Positions 1 to 13,800 of a stretch of DNA of 64,000 nucleotides are shown here, piece after piece. The first letter of the stretch is position 1, and every line of letters begins with the position of its first letter. Origin of the DNA: Rhabditoides inermis. Lineage: Eukaryota; Nematoda; Chromadorea; Rhabditida; Rhabditidae. The translations under genes were made by a program, and so were the position numbers. A model generated the notes under the pieces. It saw only the letters and a list, made by a program, of their open reading frames with translations, was not told the DNA's origin and made no database searches. The stretch covers positions 88,884-152,883 of the forward strand of contig CAWZYM010000368.1 in NCBI GenBank assembly GCA_963966185.1, in the 5' to 3' direction.

Positions 1-602
1 ACTCTCTGACACGTCTTTCAATTAAAGCAAGGAGATTACTGTTTAGGTTTAGGGCGGTGGAAGCTTTGTGGGGGTGACACCCACTTGGTGATTGGAAGGA
101 TTGTAGTTCTGATAGACGGGGTAATGAGAAAGAGAGAGAGAGAGGGGGAGGGGGAGAGAGAGGAAGGCGCAAATGGTCTCAAGCATCGCAACATTTCTCC
201 CATTCCCTTTCGAGCAGTGACTAGTGAAGATGCTATTGGTTAAAACAGATGAAAACGAGTTTTGGGTTTTGAGCGCGGGTTACGTAACTCTTTACTGTAG
301 TAGTTTAGTTTCTCTGCACTCAATGTTTATTTGTTGTTTATCAGCCTGATTCCGACATGTACATACAATGGTAGCATGATGGGTTATCTGGAAGCACACA
401 CATTCCTACAGTGGGGTATTGGGGCTCCTTGGCTGGAACAGTGCGGCGCGAGTTCTGACTGTTCATGGTAGATGGGCGTGAACATCGCGAAGTGACCATT
501 TCCGGATGCGAGGCGTGGTAGAAGATCTTGAAAGACTGCCGCCGCCGATGGTAGGGCTCTCAGAGGGTGAGAGTGGGTTCACGCGCCCCACCGGGAGGTA
601 GT

Positions 603-697
603 GGAATTCGGTAGAACAATTGCCCGCGAGGGGAATCGAACCAGCGACCGTTCACTTAGCAAGTTGTGACGCTATCCACTTGGCCAACCCGGCCCCA
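603..697 (-). pseudogene. tRNA-like relic (tRNA-derived repeat)
   Basis: Read on the minus strand, this stretch has an A-box-like block (TGGCCAAGTGGATAG) and a perfect B box (GGTTCGATTCC) at tRNA spacing. The T stem has only two or three pairs, the acceptor stem has several mismatches, and no clean 5-bp anticodon stem forms. That fits a decayed tRNA or the head of a tRNA-derived SINE rather than a working tRNA. Similar A/B-box blocks occur near 38788, 39540, 39800, 51340 and 51690. Confidence 0.6.
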
Positions 698-1127
698 ACT
701 CTGCACTCAATCGACTAAAAACAATATTGACGAGTGTACCTGCCAGATACGTTTCACTGCAGTTGTATAATGAAACATCGACAAACTCGACTAATAATAA
801 ATCTTCGAGAGATTTCTAGTATGTGTCTTGTATCATAAACAGCAGCAAACAAACACATAAAAAGTAGGGAAGTTTCTATGGCCGCCGAAATGACGTAGAG
901 TCTCGCAGACCAATGGGGAAATTGTGTGCCTCATGTCCAGTATTGATATTTAAATTAGGAAATAACTGTAGTTGCAGAAACAAATTTACACATACGCACT
1001 CTGAGAGTTGTAGTAGGGTCAAAGACTGTCTTGCTGGTGACGAAGAGTCGTTTCTGAGAAGCATAAAAATATAGAAAGTGAAAATGTGATAAAAAGATTA
1101 TGTAAACAACCCAGTTTCGTCTCTTGT

Positions 1128-1800
1128 CACCTGACTGAAAATGAGGACATGAAAAACACCTGACTGAAAATGAGAACATGAACAAAAACAAAGTAGCAAC
1201 AATTCATCAATTATGCCCATTTGCTTGAGATTTTGCCTACCGCCAAAACGGGTGAACCACCAAACAAATGAGTTCGGGAAATGATCCGAGCGACCCGCTA
1301 AAAACAAGTGAACACATAAATTCCATGGCGGTTTCGAGTTTCCTATTACATTCGTCTCATCGATAGAATATTCTCACCGTAGTTCGTAGACTACTGTCTG
1401 AATATGAATCTCAGAAACCAATTTATACCACAGTTATTTTTAAACAAGAACACACGCGAATCGATTTATCCACATTGTTCAAAAAAATTTATTCTTACTC
1501 AACTGCTTTTACAGATAGCGACACAGGGTAGTACAGTACATCGGAGGTTTTGACTACAGCATACGGTACCGTGAAATACAAAGTACAGTACTTCTCTCAG
1601 ATGCGCATGCGTTGCTGCCGACCCCAGCCCCTGACGAGAGCTGATACGAAGGGATTGGGAAGGTACGCGTAGGCTGGAAAAGTGATCATTATATAATAAT
1701 ATGTATCTACAGGTTTCCTAATACGGTCTCTTTTTCTAGACTAAACGCGTTGACTGGAAAAAAAACCCATCATGTAATATGTATGTTCAGGTTTCCTAGT
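1128..1800. repeat. short diverged direct repeats in gene-poor DNA
   Basis: Two adjacent copies of a block around CACCTGACTGAAAATGAG lie at about 1128-1180. Two diverged copies of a unit of about 60 bp, each ending in CAGGTTTCCTA, lie at about 1665-1725 and 1746-1800. No coding pattern accompanies them. The rest of 1-5163 has only short random-looking reading frames and no chain of exons I could support. Confidence 0.5.
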
Positions 1801-3699
1801 GTTACAGTTGATCGTAAGTGAGAAGCCCCATATTCGATGTCTCGATTAGTGTGTTTGGTGTCTGCAGGGAATCGTTTAAATGGGCAGAGAGTCATCAAAT
1901 TTATAGTGAGTAATGCGATTATCCATGGTACTTTGTGTATGGCATGCATACATTTGACAACGATTACAACAGAACTTTCCCTTGTGAAAAGATCATTTGC
2001 CTAATCGAGTCTTTTTTCGTGATTTGCGAACCGCAAAAACGAGGTAACCATCTTAAAAACAAGAATGCTCACATAATTTATTACCTATATTAGATCCCCC
2101 AGTGCAGTGTATGACACACGTTGTACGCAACGCTAATTAGCATATTACATATTCCCCATTAGCCAATCAGGTATGCGAGAGTGCGCTTAGTTAGGTTGAT
2201 GGGTCGCGAATAGGTACTATATGAGGGTGGGTGGCGAATAATGTCTCAGATATTAGCATACATTGATCACGTTGACTCCCCGCGGGAATGGAATATAAAG
2301 TCACCGAAGTAGATCTTTGGTGAACTATAAAGAGATATTTACAACTACAGCACTACACCTAACATGGCGATCCAATTTAATCTCGGTTGAAAAAGTGCTG
2401 GCGACTAATGAACAAATGCATTCAAACTACCAGAATTACTAATGAAGCATACATCATGTTGTAGGTGTGTAGTGACATGTGACTACAAGTTAGCAGCAAT
2501 TCCTACAGATTTGTATTTTCAGAAAATAACGTTAATCTTATTTGCCCACTTGCTTGCCACTACTGCCTTCAGACAAACGAAAGAAATGAAAGTATTAACT
2601 CACAATTTGTGTTCTCTCCGAACTCTGATAGCGGCGTGTTCAGAGATTTTCTGGAAAAAAACTAGTATTATGAAAATACGCCATTTCATTGAAAAAAATC
2701 TTTTCAGAGTGTTTCTTTTTTCGATCCCTTATCTTATTTTCCGCATCTTGCTTTATGAGGAAAGGAAAGAGGGTCAGAGAATGTATTGGTCCCAAGGCCC
2801 CAAGGGAATTATTGCTAACGCTAGTTGCGTGTCTTTTGCATGCAAAATTTGTACTTTTTGAAAATGTGGTGAATCTGAATAATAAAAAAGTACCTTTGCA
2901 GGGCGATTTGTGCTATTTTCGGCCACGCGGCGACAGAGAGAAGGAGAGAGAAAAGAAGTGCGAGAAGCCGCATTCTGGGGGGACCTGAAGGAGGAAAAAT
3001 ATTCATAGTAGGAACTGGGAATGATGAGAAGTGATGTTCAGCCGATATACCGCGAGAGGAACATTTCGCCTTCATGGCATCATCATAAACCTGGGTAACC
3101 AAGTTATACTAGGAATGACTAACTGGTCTTGAAGTCTCTGTGCCTACCGTAACTTGCACAATATTAAGTTAATTGGTTAATTGGCATAAACATAGCGTTA
3201 AAGACCACTGGGTCTTTAAATTAGCGAACACCGGGACAATGGAAGGAAAAGGTGAGGTCTAATCGGAAAGAGGTCGATTGGGAGACGAAAACAACGAGAA
3301 ACAAGCGAAAGACACATCATAGCGTAAGTGCGCTCGGGTATAAATTATTGTGGAACACAACCTTACGAAGTAATAAAGAGGAAAAGAAGTTGAGAAAGAG
3401 AAAGATCGAGGAGTAGTGAAAATTAAGAGCAGAATTCACAAGGATGCACTATTGTACAACTTCCTACTTCCTACCATATACTACAATTATGATTTCCAAT
3501 ACGTTGTTAAAACCGGATTCGAATGTTGTCCTCAATTCGAGTGGAACAAAACAGGATCATTGAAAATTCTAAAAATCGTACATGCACCCGATTGGAAAAA
3601 AAGGGTCCAGATAAAGTACTCCTGATCGTGATTTTGCTATAAATGAAAAAAAACACATAATGCGACGAATATGATATATTATATACACACTTTTACAAG

Positions 3700-3725
3700 A
3701 GAAAAGGAGAGAGAGAGAGAACGAA

Positions 3726-3813
<88 letters not shown>

Positions 3814-3980
3814 GAGTGTAGAGAGACACATTTAGGCTGTCAGAAACAGCCATCATGCTATGATAGCAGGGATTCGACAGAAATTGAATCGAGATCGTAG
3901 AGCTCGATTTTTATTTAATTTCGAATGGCGTAGCGTAGCGATCTAGCAGATAATGCAATAGCAATTGAAGAGAGAGAGGG

Positions 3981-4043
<63 letters not shown>

Positions 4044-4062
4044 AGAAAAAGGGAGAGAGGGA
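3700..4062. repeat. two (GA)n microsatellites
   Basis: Nearly pure GA dinucleotide runs occupy about 3704-3811 (with GAACGAAAGACA interruptions repeated twice) and about 3969-4060. Unlike most GA tracts in this window they are not next to a splice donor of a gene I can model. Confidence 0.9.
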
Positions 4063-4120
4063 GAAAGAGAGAAAAGCTAACGAGGTGGTCTCGATTCTCA
4101 CGGTCTATATTTTTGGCGAA

Positions 4121-4378
4121 TAGGAAAACACACCATCACACCACCACACCACCACACCATCACACCACTCACACAACCCACACCAAATATAAGAAATCAC
4201 ACCACCACACCACCACACAACCCACACCACCATACTACCACACCATCAACATAATCAGTCGTAGAGAATAGTGTGGTTGTGTTAAATTGTGGTGGTGTGG
4301 TTGTGTGATGGTGTGATGGTGTGGTTGTGTGGTGGTGTGGTGGTGTGGTGGTGTGGTGGTGTGGTGGTGTTATGGTGT
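4121..4378. repeat. mirrored CAC/GTG satellite pair
   Basis: About 120 nt of CACCACACC-type repeats on the plus strand (4125-4250) is followed, after a short spacer holding TCGTAGAGAATAG, by about 110 nt of GTGGTGTGG-type repeats (4272-4378). The halves are inverted copies of the same satellite, so one strand can fold into a long imperfect hairpin. Confidence 0.85.
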
Positions 4379-5163
4379 GAACTCCATATTGCCTATATTT
4401 TTTGTATACACGCCTTTTTGTTTCTACTAAACTTTATCATTCTCAATTCTCCCACCATGCTACGCAGTTTGCAAAAAGTACGATTGGATTTGATACGCAA
4501 AGCCAAATGAAATAAAACTTTGTGTATCTATCCGTGATAGAAAAACAAATATGAGGAAATGTAAATACGGGAAGGAATATTAAATCGGATGCTTATCTTT
4601 TATTTATATAAAAGTATATAAAATATAAACACCCCTAAACTGATTACGAAGTTGTTTCGAAAACGAGTTGCTGGTATAGCAGTCTGCTTCTTGAACTCGG
4701 TTGACTTAGTATGCAATTCACGAATGTGAATGAAAAAGAGAATGAATACGGGTCACGTAAGAACAACCAAATGTTGATTCTTATACCTCTTCGTCTGACC
4801 CCGCCTCTCTCACATACCGTTGCCTCCGTTTCATAAATACGCTAATAAGACATACATCATGAATACAATATACAATCACATTCAATATTCCCGGAATTCC
4901 TGCAGGCTACAAAGAACCTGCACAACTATACCACCTGGATAGATATATTCGCGTATTTATTAGATAGGAATGGGCGAATAGGTAAGCAAACATACTATCG
5001 ACACTGTCTCTACGCAACTTTCTGCCTACAACAAAATACATACATTATGGAAACCGCAATAATATGAACACCTAGATAACATCCAACAACAACATTTCAA
5101 CAAGGTAAATCTAAGTCTACAACAGATCGTAAATAGGAAACAAGGTAGCGGGAAAACAGAAAT

Positions 5164-5574
5164 TCAAATCTCGCGCGCTCGCCGCCTCTCCTCTCGCAGC
5201 AGTCGCTCCAGAGGGGGCGGGGCGACGCGGTTGAGACACTTGTAAAAGTGCCGCATCTTGCCCAGAGCCACACGCCACTCTTCCGACTCCGCCCCCTTTC
5301 GCTCCGCCCACTTGATCTCGTCGTCTATCCGCGACAAGAGCGATTCGAGGGCGTCAAAGTCGCCGGCGCGGCCTGAAACACGTAAATATATTATGAGAAG
5401 AGCTAATTGAGAAAACATATCATTAGTGAAGTTATGCGGCTATTCATAAAATCAGTACTACAGTAGTACAGTTACAGTAAACAGTATTCACTCCTCCGTA
5501 ACTGATACATCATTGTATGTTGTTTGTTGAACGGTTAGTGATACGAGAGAATAGAGAGAGAGGGAGGGGGAGTA

Positions 5575-5635
<61 letters not shown>

Positions 5636-5673
5636 GAAAGAAAGAGAGAGAGAGAAAGAGAAAGAGAAAGAGA

Positions 5674-5726
<53 letters not shown>

Positions 5727-8700
5727 GCTACCTCCTCAGTCTCACATCACCCTCCCACTTGAAATTGAGAAGGACACGGAAAAAGTCTCCTTTTGGGTTC
5801 GAGTTTGAATATGCTAAACGCTTGGGGGGCGACTCCTCTCGGATTTGCACGGTTGCATGACCAGGACTGGGCATGCATTTTTGAAAGGTGACAGACTAAT
5901 GAGCACGTCAAACAATTTGTATTTGACCAATTCTTTCATTATCGCGAGTGATTAGGATGTGCCCCGCTTCTCTGGTCTCTTTTTTCTCTATCCTTAGAAT
6001 GACGGATTCACATCGACATTACTTTTATAGGATTCACTTTCAATGACCCATTTATTGGTGACATGAGTGATTTCGTTGTTTGCGATTCCGAATAAACTTC
6101 TTGATTTGAGTTGACTTGTTTCAATGCATTAGCAAACGAATCGACGCGCACTACTCGGAAGACGGTGAAACATGACATCCACGAAATAAGTGTCTATACA
6201 CTTTTCACCGAAAAGGAGATACGATTGAAAGGGAGAGAGAAAGGGAGAGGGGAGGAGAGGGAGACAGACAGAGGGGGAGACAGAGAGAGACAGAGAGAGA
6301 GAGAGGGGGGGGGGGAGAGAGAGACCCACCGTATATCTCTACCATCTGGTTCCACAGCGCGGCTCGCTCCTTCGTCTCCAGTCGGAAGGCGACCGACGAG
6401 GAGAGACACTCATCCAGCACGCGAGGCTGCAAGGGGAACGTCTCTCTCCTCTCTCTCTCTCTCCTTGCCTCTCTCTCTCTCCCTCTCTCTCTCTCTCCAT
6501 CTATATACAATCCACATTCATACCATAACCATAACCATATATAGAAAGAGAGAGAGAGAGTGTGTGAGAGAGAGAGAGAGTGCGATGAGAGACCAGAGTA
6601 GCACAGCCTGACCGTCTTTGTCTTGAGTGCTAGCTCGAGTAGCAGCTGGAGCGAGGGCCCGGCGAGTCGCGTGCCCGAGGCCTGAACAAACACCACCTCA
6701 TAAAGTAGAAACATAAACATAAAAACCTCATAAACCTCATAGAGTAGAAACATAAAACAGACATCGACCATCAGACTCCATTGTTGCTTGCAAAAGACCA
6801 TCAGAATGATCCCCAGAACGCGGCCCCACTCTCAGAAAGATCCTCGGAAAGTGTTCTTTGTATCATAAATCTAAATTCGACAAACATAGAAAAGACACGG
6901 CCGACCATCCTTGCAAAACCCTGTTCGTTCACTGCTCCCCATCTTCCTGTGTGCTACCGACGACTCTCTCCGAAGTATAGACCGTGGGAGTCGAAACACA
7001 AACTAATCTTCCAGATTCCACCTCTCTATCTCTCTCAGTACCAGCCTCACTCATGTAAGCTTGGATTCTTGTATAGTTATACAACACACACACACCATCT
7101 GCCACCCCCACTCACATGCATAAGCTGTCTTGTATTCCCTCTCCACACTCGACCTTCTCTGTGTCCACGACCTCTACACTCACTTTCAATCTCCACATAA
7201 TAACACCCCGGTTTCTACATAACCAACCAATCAATCAATCAATCCCCCTATGTATAGATGATCACTGACATGCATGTGCTCTGCCCATCGCATTCCCTGT
7301 CCCCTCTCCAGGAGGACGAAGCCTTCCACGACAGAGCGAGTCGGGGGAGGGAGGAGGGCGAGGACGGAGGAGACTGGAAAGGGAAAGGGAGTATGCATTC
7401 CAATCTTGTCCAACACTTTCACGAGTGAAGCGATTGGAAGAGAAATTAATTAGGAGAATAGGGGTGTCAAATAGGATATCCAAATCAATCAAATCCAACT
7501 ACAAGGTTCAAAGACGAGATAAGGAGAGGCGCAGACCGATTCTGTCTATGAACACCCTTTTGTCTTTTGTATGGTTGTCGGATTACGGTGATCAAACCAT
7601 CCGCCGCTCTTGTTTTACGCGCAAGCTGACTCTCCAGTTTCCACTTGTCTACCTCATAGCGCGCAACATTGTGTGAATAGAACTGCAGTAGATTGTATTT
7701 TGTTATAAACAACTTTCATCTAATTCATCATTAATTTTATCGCAGAACTATCATTTCGCAATTGCTTCAATACCCACTCAATCACACTCAGTTCTGTACA
7801 ACCAAAACCAAAATAGAAAGCACTGCAAAAATGTTACGTGAATTTTGTTACTGACACTTAATGTAGTATAGTTGGTTCATTTTGCACTACCCCCGCAAAT
7901 GCAATTTTCCCACGACGAAAGATAAACTATCACGATTTCTCAACGATCACACGAAACATCCCACAGGAAATTCCCATTGCTCACAAGATAAATTCTATTT
8001 TCTGAAAGTAGTTCGACAGATAAACATTCGAAAATATAACAGCATTAATTATATGACTCTAAGTGACACGTAAAGTACTACCAAATGAAAATAGTATGAA
8101 TATGTAAGCTTGAGTTGAATATAACCAGTAACGTCTCAGTAAAGTATAATGTTCAATGTTTCTCTCCTTCCCACGCTTCCAATGTCCCACCTGAGTCTTT
8201 TGTGGGTCATCAGCGTTCAAAGACCAAAAAAGCCTTAACCGCTACATGCGTTCCAGTTAATTTTGTACTTTCGAAATGGGTCGACCAGCCGATCGCTACG
8301 AGAATATCATGAAACTATGAAATTGACATAAAATGCGCGCGTTCTACAGTATCCTTACACCTAGAAACAAACTACACGCACACTTCGTGCAATCTGCAGC
8401 CATACATACGTTCGCTTGGATGTCGGTCTTGCATACAATTCTCGGACAGCAGATTTTGCAAAATGTATACATGCTAATCACGTTTGAACCTCCTGTACTA
8501 CAATTCTAAACATTTAATATCGAGCGTAAAATTGTTGTTCGGACACCTCTCCAAGTACTCTCAATGAAAGCACGTTGCTGTAAAAAAAATACTGGCAGAA
8601 ATTTTAACTGCTTCAAGAGATGCAAAAACAGTTGACAAACAACCATAATTGCAAACGTGATATCACACGCTAATGCGCGCCGAAAGAGGGAGCGAAAACG

Positions 8701-11700
8701 TCACATCACGTGACTTCCATTTTCTCCTCACTATATGTCATACGCTAATTCGCATCAAACCATTTTCAAAATTGCACATTGCTCATTGCTAGATGAACCT
8801 AGAGCAAAGCGCACAAATCACAATTTGAAAAGTGTGTGGTATGCACACTATTTGATAGAGGAGATATAACCAGGCAAACAGGGATGAGACAGATAAAAAG
8901 AGAGGAACCACTCACTCATCTCCTGCTCCTTCTCCTTCTTCTCTCTCTTCTCCTCCTCCCTCTCTCCCTGCTCCCTCTGCTCCTTCTCCTCCTCCCCTCC
9001 CTTCTCCGCTGCCCTGGCCACGCAGAGGGCCGTTCTGGCGAGTGACTTGCAGGGTCCGAGACGCAGAGCATGGTGGAGGAACGAGACGGCGGCGGGCAGG
9101 CCGTCGCTGAAAAGACCGTATGTATCAAAAAGCCACTATGTATCAAAACGCCGTTTTATGATACAAAAGGGCATTTTCGTTTTATGATACAAAAGGGCAT
9201 TTTCGATTTGCTGTATTTATCTGATGAGGGACTTTTTCGAGTTTAGCCTCTGTGGTATCGGGGAGGAACGACACTGCCGGGGCCATTTCTGGTTTTCTTC
9301 GATTCTACTTCTTCCCGCACAATCTCATTGCTCACATGTCGTTCATGTGTATTTACTTACGTACAGTGGGCCTCGTACAATAACCACATACTATTGAAAT
9401 ATATTTAACCTATGGTTCATTATACCCCATTTCCCTTCCGATCACTGATGTCCGCGTGATTTCCCCGCGACCTTACAGAACGCTTCCACAAACCTATTCT
9501 TGATAGCGTATAACCCATATTTATCCATACCATATACATGTCTTTCGGGGCTAACAATACAGCAGCAAGTTGTATGCGTCCTTCTCACAAACAAAGCACA
9601 ACGTGACCTCCGCACGAGGCAAACTCATATAACTCATCTCTTGTCTTTTGCTCCTTTGAAGTGTGAATCTCTGTGGGCGGACTCTCTCTCTCTCCCTCCT
9701 CTCTCCCTCTCTCTCTCCCTCCCTCTCCCCTTTTTCTCTCCCTCTCTCTCCCTGCTCACTCTCTCCCTCTCTCTCTCTCCCCCTGAGGGTGAGCGCTTTT
9801 GCATGTACGTCATAGACACTTTCGGCAGAATCATAAAACAAGGGAGACACCAAAAAACTCCTTTACTTCATTTCAAAGTCAGAACCTACCAAAATATTCC
9901 TTAAGTACAAAAAGGCATGTCCTATTCAAGATTTAAAAAACAAAAAAAACCTGTGTATTACTCCCTCGAATACCAATTCTCTGCCGCCTTGCTCATTTCC
10001 ATTTGAGAAGCGCATAGAAAGATATGTCGATTTTTAGTAACAGAAGGGATCATGTTGGTGAATCTTGTCTGGAACTGGTCAATGAACGAGTCCACTCTTC
10101 ACAATGTGTCACATTCAGGATGCGAATTGCGAACGTAACGCCCGGGAACAACTTCAAAAAAAAAGACGTCACTAGCAGTATGTAGGCGTGGATAGTGCAA
10201 ACACGCACCTGCTCGTTTCCGAATTCAAGGGTACGAGGGGTTCCAGCATTTGTTTTCTAATCACACTTACCGTAATCACTCTATTTATGCGTCTGTGCTT
10301 TTCTATACCGTATACACGGTAATAAATATTATTAGTATTATACTCTTAACAGGTGCACTACAGAAGCTACAGAACATTTATTTACCAATTGTATGTGCGG
10401 AAAATGGTACGACACGAATTTCAGCTGCTCTAAACGCTAAATATTTAAACGCTGAATGCTACGCATCTTTGTTTCGCTGTACCAATAGGAAGCCTAATGT
10501 GTAGGTAAACGAGGAAGCCGCGTATAATGTATGTAATTGCAAAGTAGTACACACATGATGTGGAATAAAATGATGTGATATGTAGTCTCTCACGCTCGAA
10601 TCATATGATGGATCGGTCGGTGTAATACGTGCGTAGGTTTCACTCTTTCAACGTGCAATCACATGCTTTCTTCTTTCGACGGGTTGGAATACCGGGACCA
10701 GTCATCAAGTTTTCTATTCCAAGAGTCTTTTCTACCGTGGATAACGCAACTCATGCTAGTGTGACAGCCGGATCAATTCTATATATCTAACACACATACA
10801 CAGAGAAACTTTCTCCAATTTTACAGAACACCCTCACTCCATGTCATCACAACTATCGCCAAATCGATCCGGGAATGAGGGGAACACATGTGACAGCCGC
10901 TCGTTTCCGCGAACGTACGTACAAACGTACAACGTACAAAAGTACAACGTACAAACCCTAACCACTAGACCACAACGGAACCGACAGTTAACCGTGAAAT
11001 TCCGCGAACGAGAATACGGAATGAAGGCGCCGCGTTGTCTCGTCTCTCGAGAGACCCGGCACTATCCACCTGCCCGACCGACTCGTCTCACCTCTCGATC
11101 ACGGCGGCCACCACCGTCTCCAGGTAGGCGTCCTTGAGAGTCGCCACGCGGGATTCGAGGAGAAGACGGAGGAAGGCGAGCGATCTAGGAGATAGACGAT
11201 CCCTTTTCACGAATAGGGATGAATCTCAGCCCCTCTCGGTCCCACTCGCTGTCTCATTTCTTCCCGATATGCACACTTTTTACCGAATTGGTTTCTCTAC
11301 AATTTGAGAGAGAGAGAGAGACAGAGAGACAAAGACCTCCCCTCACCTCTGTCCCCCGCCTCTCTCGCCGTGTCCCCTCGCGTGCACCACCCTCTTCAGC
11401 GCCGCCACCACCTGCGCCTCCGAGACGTTCGCCTCGCGGGCTGAAAAACAGTTTTTTTTATTGTATATTAATATTAATATTTTCAGATGTAAGTCGCCTC
11501 GCGGGCTTCAACACAATCATTGTTATTTAATTTTAAATGTATAACAAAAACACTGTACTTTTCAGTCGCCCGTGAGCATGAGCAAATTGCATTTGAAGAC
11601 CTTATTTCACGTATTGGTTTCTCTCGCTCTCTCTCCCTCCCGATTTCTAGCCTATTTTACGTTTACAAGTTACCAGAACGTCAAAACATTACTACTTATG

Positions 11701-12666
11701 GCACATAGCACCAAATTCCAGTGCATGTTGATTATTACTCCGTATTCCCTAACGTGAAACATAGGACTCCTGGAAGTTAGAGAGAGAATGCTAGCAATGT
11801 AAGATCACGGAATATGAACGCACCATACTTGACAGCTCCTTTCTCGAGCACCAGACCGCGCACGCAGTTGAGAGGAGAGCCTGGAAGAATGGAAACATTC
11901 GAGATCACTCGGTCGTAACCCAGAACTTCTCGAAATAGGCACAGTACATTTCAAAATAGACTCAACTCATCAGACAGCCGAAAAAAAAACACCGGGAAAA
12001 AACAAACCGAACTCAGACGCATATTCGAAAAGTGCTTGAGGAAAAAATTGAAACATTAGAGTGACTGAGAATATCGAAACAACCAAAACATATATAAATT
12101 CAGAGTTTCAACCAACCCTGATCGATAGCCGCCGCGGCGAGTTTGACGACGGCCCACGCTGGCGACGGGGGCTGAATATCAGTTGATAAGTCGTTGATCC
12201 GCCGATCAGCTGATCAGTTGTTCATCAGTTCAGTTAATCAGTTGATTACCTATACCCAAGCGTTCGGTTCGGAACAGTGGCTGAGAAAAAGGTCACGCCG
12301 AAATTGTCTTTCGCAAACTCTACGTTTCACCGTTTAGCAAACACCGGTACCACTACGAGCATTACAATCGAATATCTTCAAGCAAATTTTAAAAAAAGAA
12401 CTATGATGATAACCCACACTCAATTCCTTGAGCACCTCCGCAGCGTTGCCCTCGACTCCCCGTCGGACAAGGGCGGAGAGGTCGGAGGAGGAGGAGGGAG
12501 CAGTGGAGCAGGAGCAGGCCGAGGGGAGCTGGAAGGGGAGGTGAGAGAGTGAGAGAGTAAGAGATAGGGAGAGAGAGAGGAGAGAAGAGAGAGCAGAGAG
12601 CAGAGAGCAGAGAGCAGAGAGCAGAGAAGAGAGAGGAGAGAGGAGAGAGGAGAGAGGAGAGAGGAG

Positions 12667-12709
<43 letters not shown>

Positions 12710-12772
12710 CCTCACATGTCTCACTCCAGCCAGACGGGATATAGTGCCGCCGTTTCGTAAGAGAGACAGCAT
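5164..12772 (-). CDS. predicted mitochondrial helical-repeat (PPR-like) protein, 378 aa
   Basis: Eleven exons in consistent phase give 378 residues: 12716-12772, 12418-12528, 12117-12171, 11824-11880, 11347-11440, 11092-11184, 8916-9106, 7270-7373, 6613-6681, 6330-6426 and 5164-5372 (1,137 nt, divisible by three). The ATG directly follows a CATACCAG acceptor, which suggests trans-splicing. The N terminus (MLSLLRNGGTISRLAGVRH) is basic, amphipathic and free of acidic residues, like a mitochondrial import signal. The body is almost entirely helical; near residues 300-320 the stretch WNQMVEIYGRAGDFDALESL looks like a PPR/TPR hairpin. A glutamate/lysine-rich linker lies near residues 195-220. I do not recognise the family; a mitochondrial ribosomal or RNA-processing protein is possible. 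It lies 485 nt behind the PP1-type gene on the same strand. The intron at 7374-8915 holds no exon I could find. Confidence 0.8.
5535..5726. repeat. (GA)n microsatellite in intron
   Basis: Long GA run with AAAGAG interruptions, inside the last intron of the 378-aa gene. On the transcript it reads as (CT)n. Further GA/CT tracts lie in the same gene at about 6220-6327, 6438-6500, 9680-9782 and 12550-12712. Confidence 0.9.
6060..6122 (+). mobile_element. retroposon 3'-tail fragment
   Basis: This block reads GAGTGATTTCGTTGTTTGC, then GATTCCGAATAAACTTC and a TTGATTTGAGTTGA tail. The same order recurs at 53946-54020 (plus) and 54866-54927 (minus, with a longer ATTTG-type tail). A shared 3' end with a short tandem tail is typical of non-LTR retroposons or SINEs. 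Only about 60 bp is conserved here, and no reverse transcriptase remnant was seen. Confidence 0.55.
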
Positions 12773-13256
12773 CTGGTATGAAAAACACTTGAACGAACTC
12801 AAAATATCAACATTTCCAAAAGGAAAAGTTGTAAGCCGCGAAAACGTACTATGGCACGATATCCTCGCGAAAATTGATAATACGTTTCAAAGTAAGCATA
12901 ACACGAATTAACATTTTCATACACAATTTGGTTCTCCTATCTATGAATTGTAACACTTCGTCCACATTCAAATATTCCACAGGAATCGAAACCTGATACT
13001 GTCCTGATAGATATAGTTCAAAAAATGTTTTTAAGCAGTTTTATTCTAATCACACAAAACACGAAAATCACATCTACATACAAAGTGTTTGTCTTTTCGT
13101 ATACACAAGTTTTAAGTGTAAGCGGGTGTAAGATTCCCTCCTCCGTCAAAGCAGGAGCAATGGGAGCAGCGGAGAAGGCAAGAAGGGAGGAGAATGTTAG
13201 GGAAGGAGCAGGGAGGCGCGCAGGGTGGAGCAGGAGCAGGAGGAGCAGTCCTCTCC

Positions 13257-13671
13257 TCAGTTCTCGAACTTCTCCTTCTCCTCTCCCTTTCCAGGTGTGC
13301 CCTCAGTCGTCTGATTCGTTGCTTCCTTGGGCTTGTTGCCACTCTTGTACACATAGATCTGCGCCTGAAGGTTCCTGAAATCAATCTATATCGATCGATA
13401 ATCAATCGATACACCCACTTGTTCACGTAGAAGATACCGGCCGCGTTGTCCACCTCGCCACAGTAGCACGGCGCCTGGAACATAATGGTGACCCGCGCAC
13501 ACTACCGTACCCGTACCGAGAATATGGTGAGGCACTTGCGGTCGGCAAAGAACTCGTAGCCGTCCATGACGCATTGATGGGCGCGGAGAATGAGGTCAAC
13601 ATCGAGCTGAGAGCAGAAGTGAGAGATGGCCTCCTTGCCGAAGACCTGCAGGTGATGTTTGACTGTCTGGA

Positions 13672-13709
<38 letters not shown>

Positions 13710-13745
13710 ACTCCTCTCTTAAACTGTGAGGATCCTGAGTGGTGA

Positions 13746-13800
<55 letters not shown>

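Noticed and set aside
603..697. Functional tRNA gene
   Set aside because: B box is perfect, but T, acceptor and anticodon stems are badly mismatched.
2442..2988. Two overlapping plus-strand frames of 139 and 99 residues
   Set aside because: AT-rich, no splice partners, no protein-like repeats or domains, and composition matches intergenic DNA.
3569..3856. Long serine/leucine or arginine/glutamate open frames over GA/CT tracts (also near 5517, 6111, 12401, 44487, 45324, 54359, 57293)
   Set aside because: They are translations of dinucleotide repeats, which are open in several frames by nature, and they lie in introns of genes with better support.
5535..5726. CRISPR-like array
   Set aside because: The regular pattern is a simple GA microsatellite with no spacers; the window is clearly eukaryotic.
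7374..8915. Missing exon in the 378-aa gene
   Set aside because: I first suspected a phase break here, but recounting the glutamate-rich exon as 191 nt restored the frame without an extra exon.
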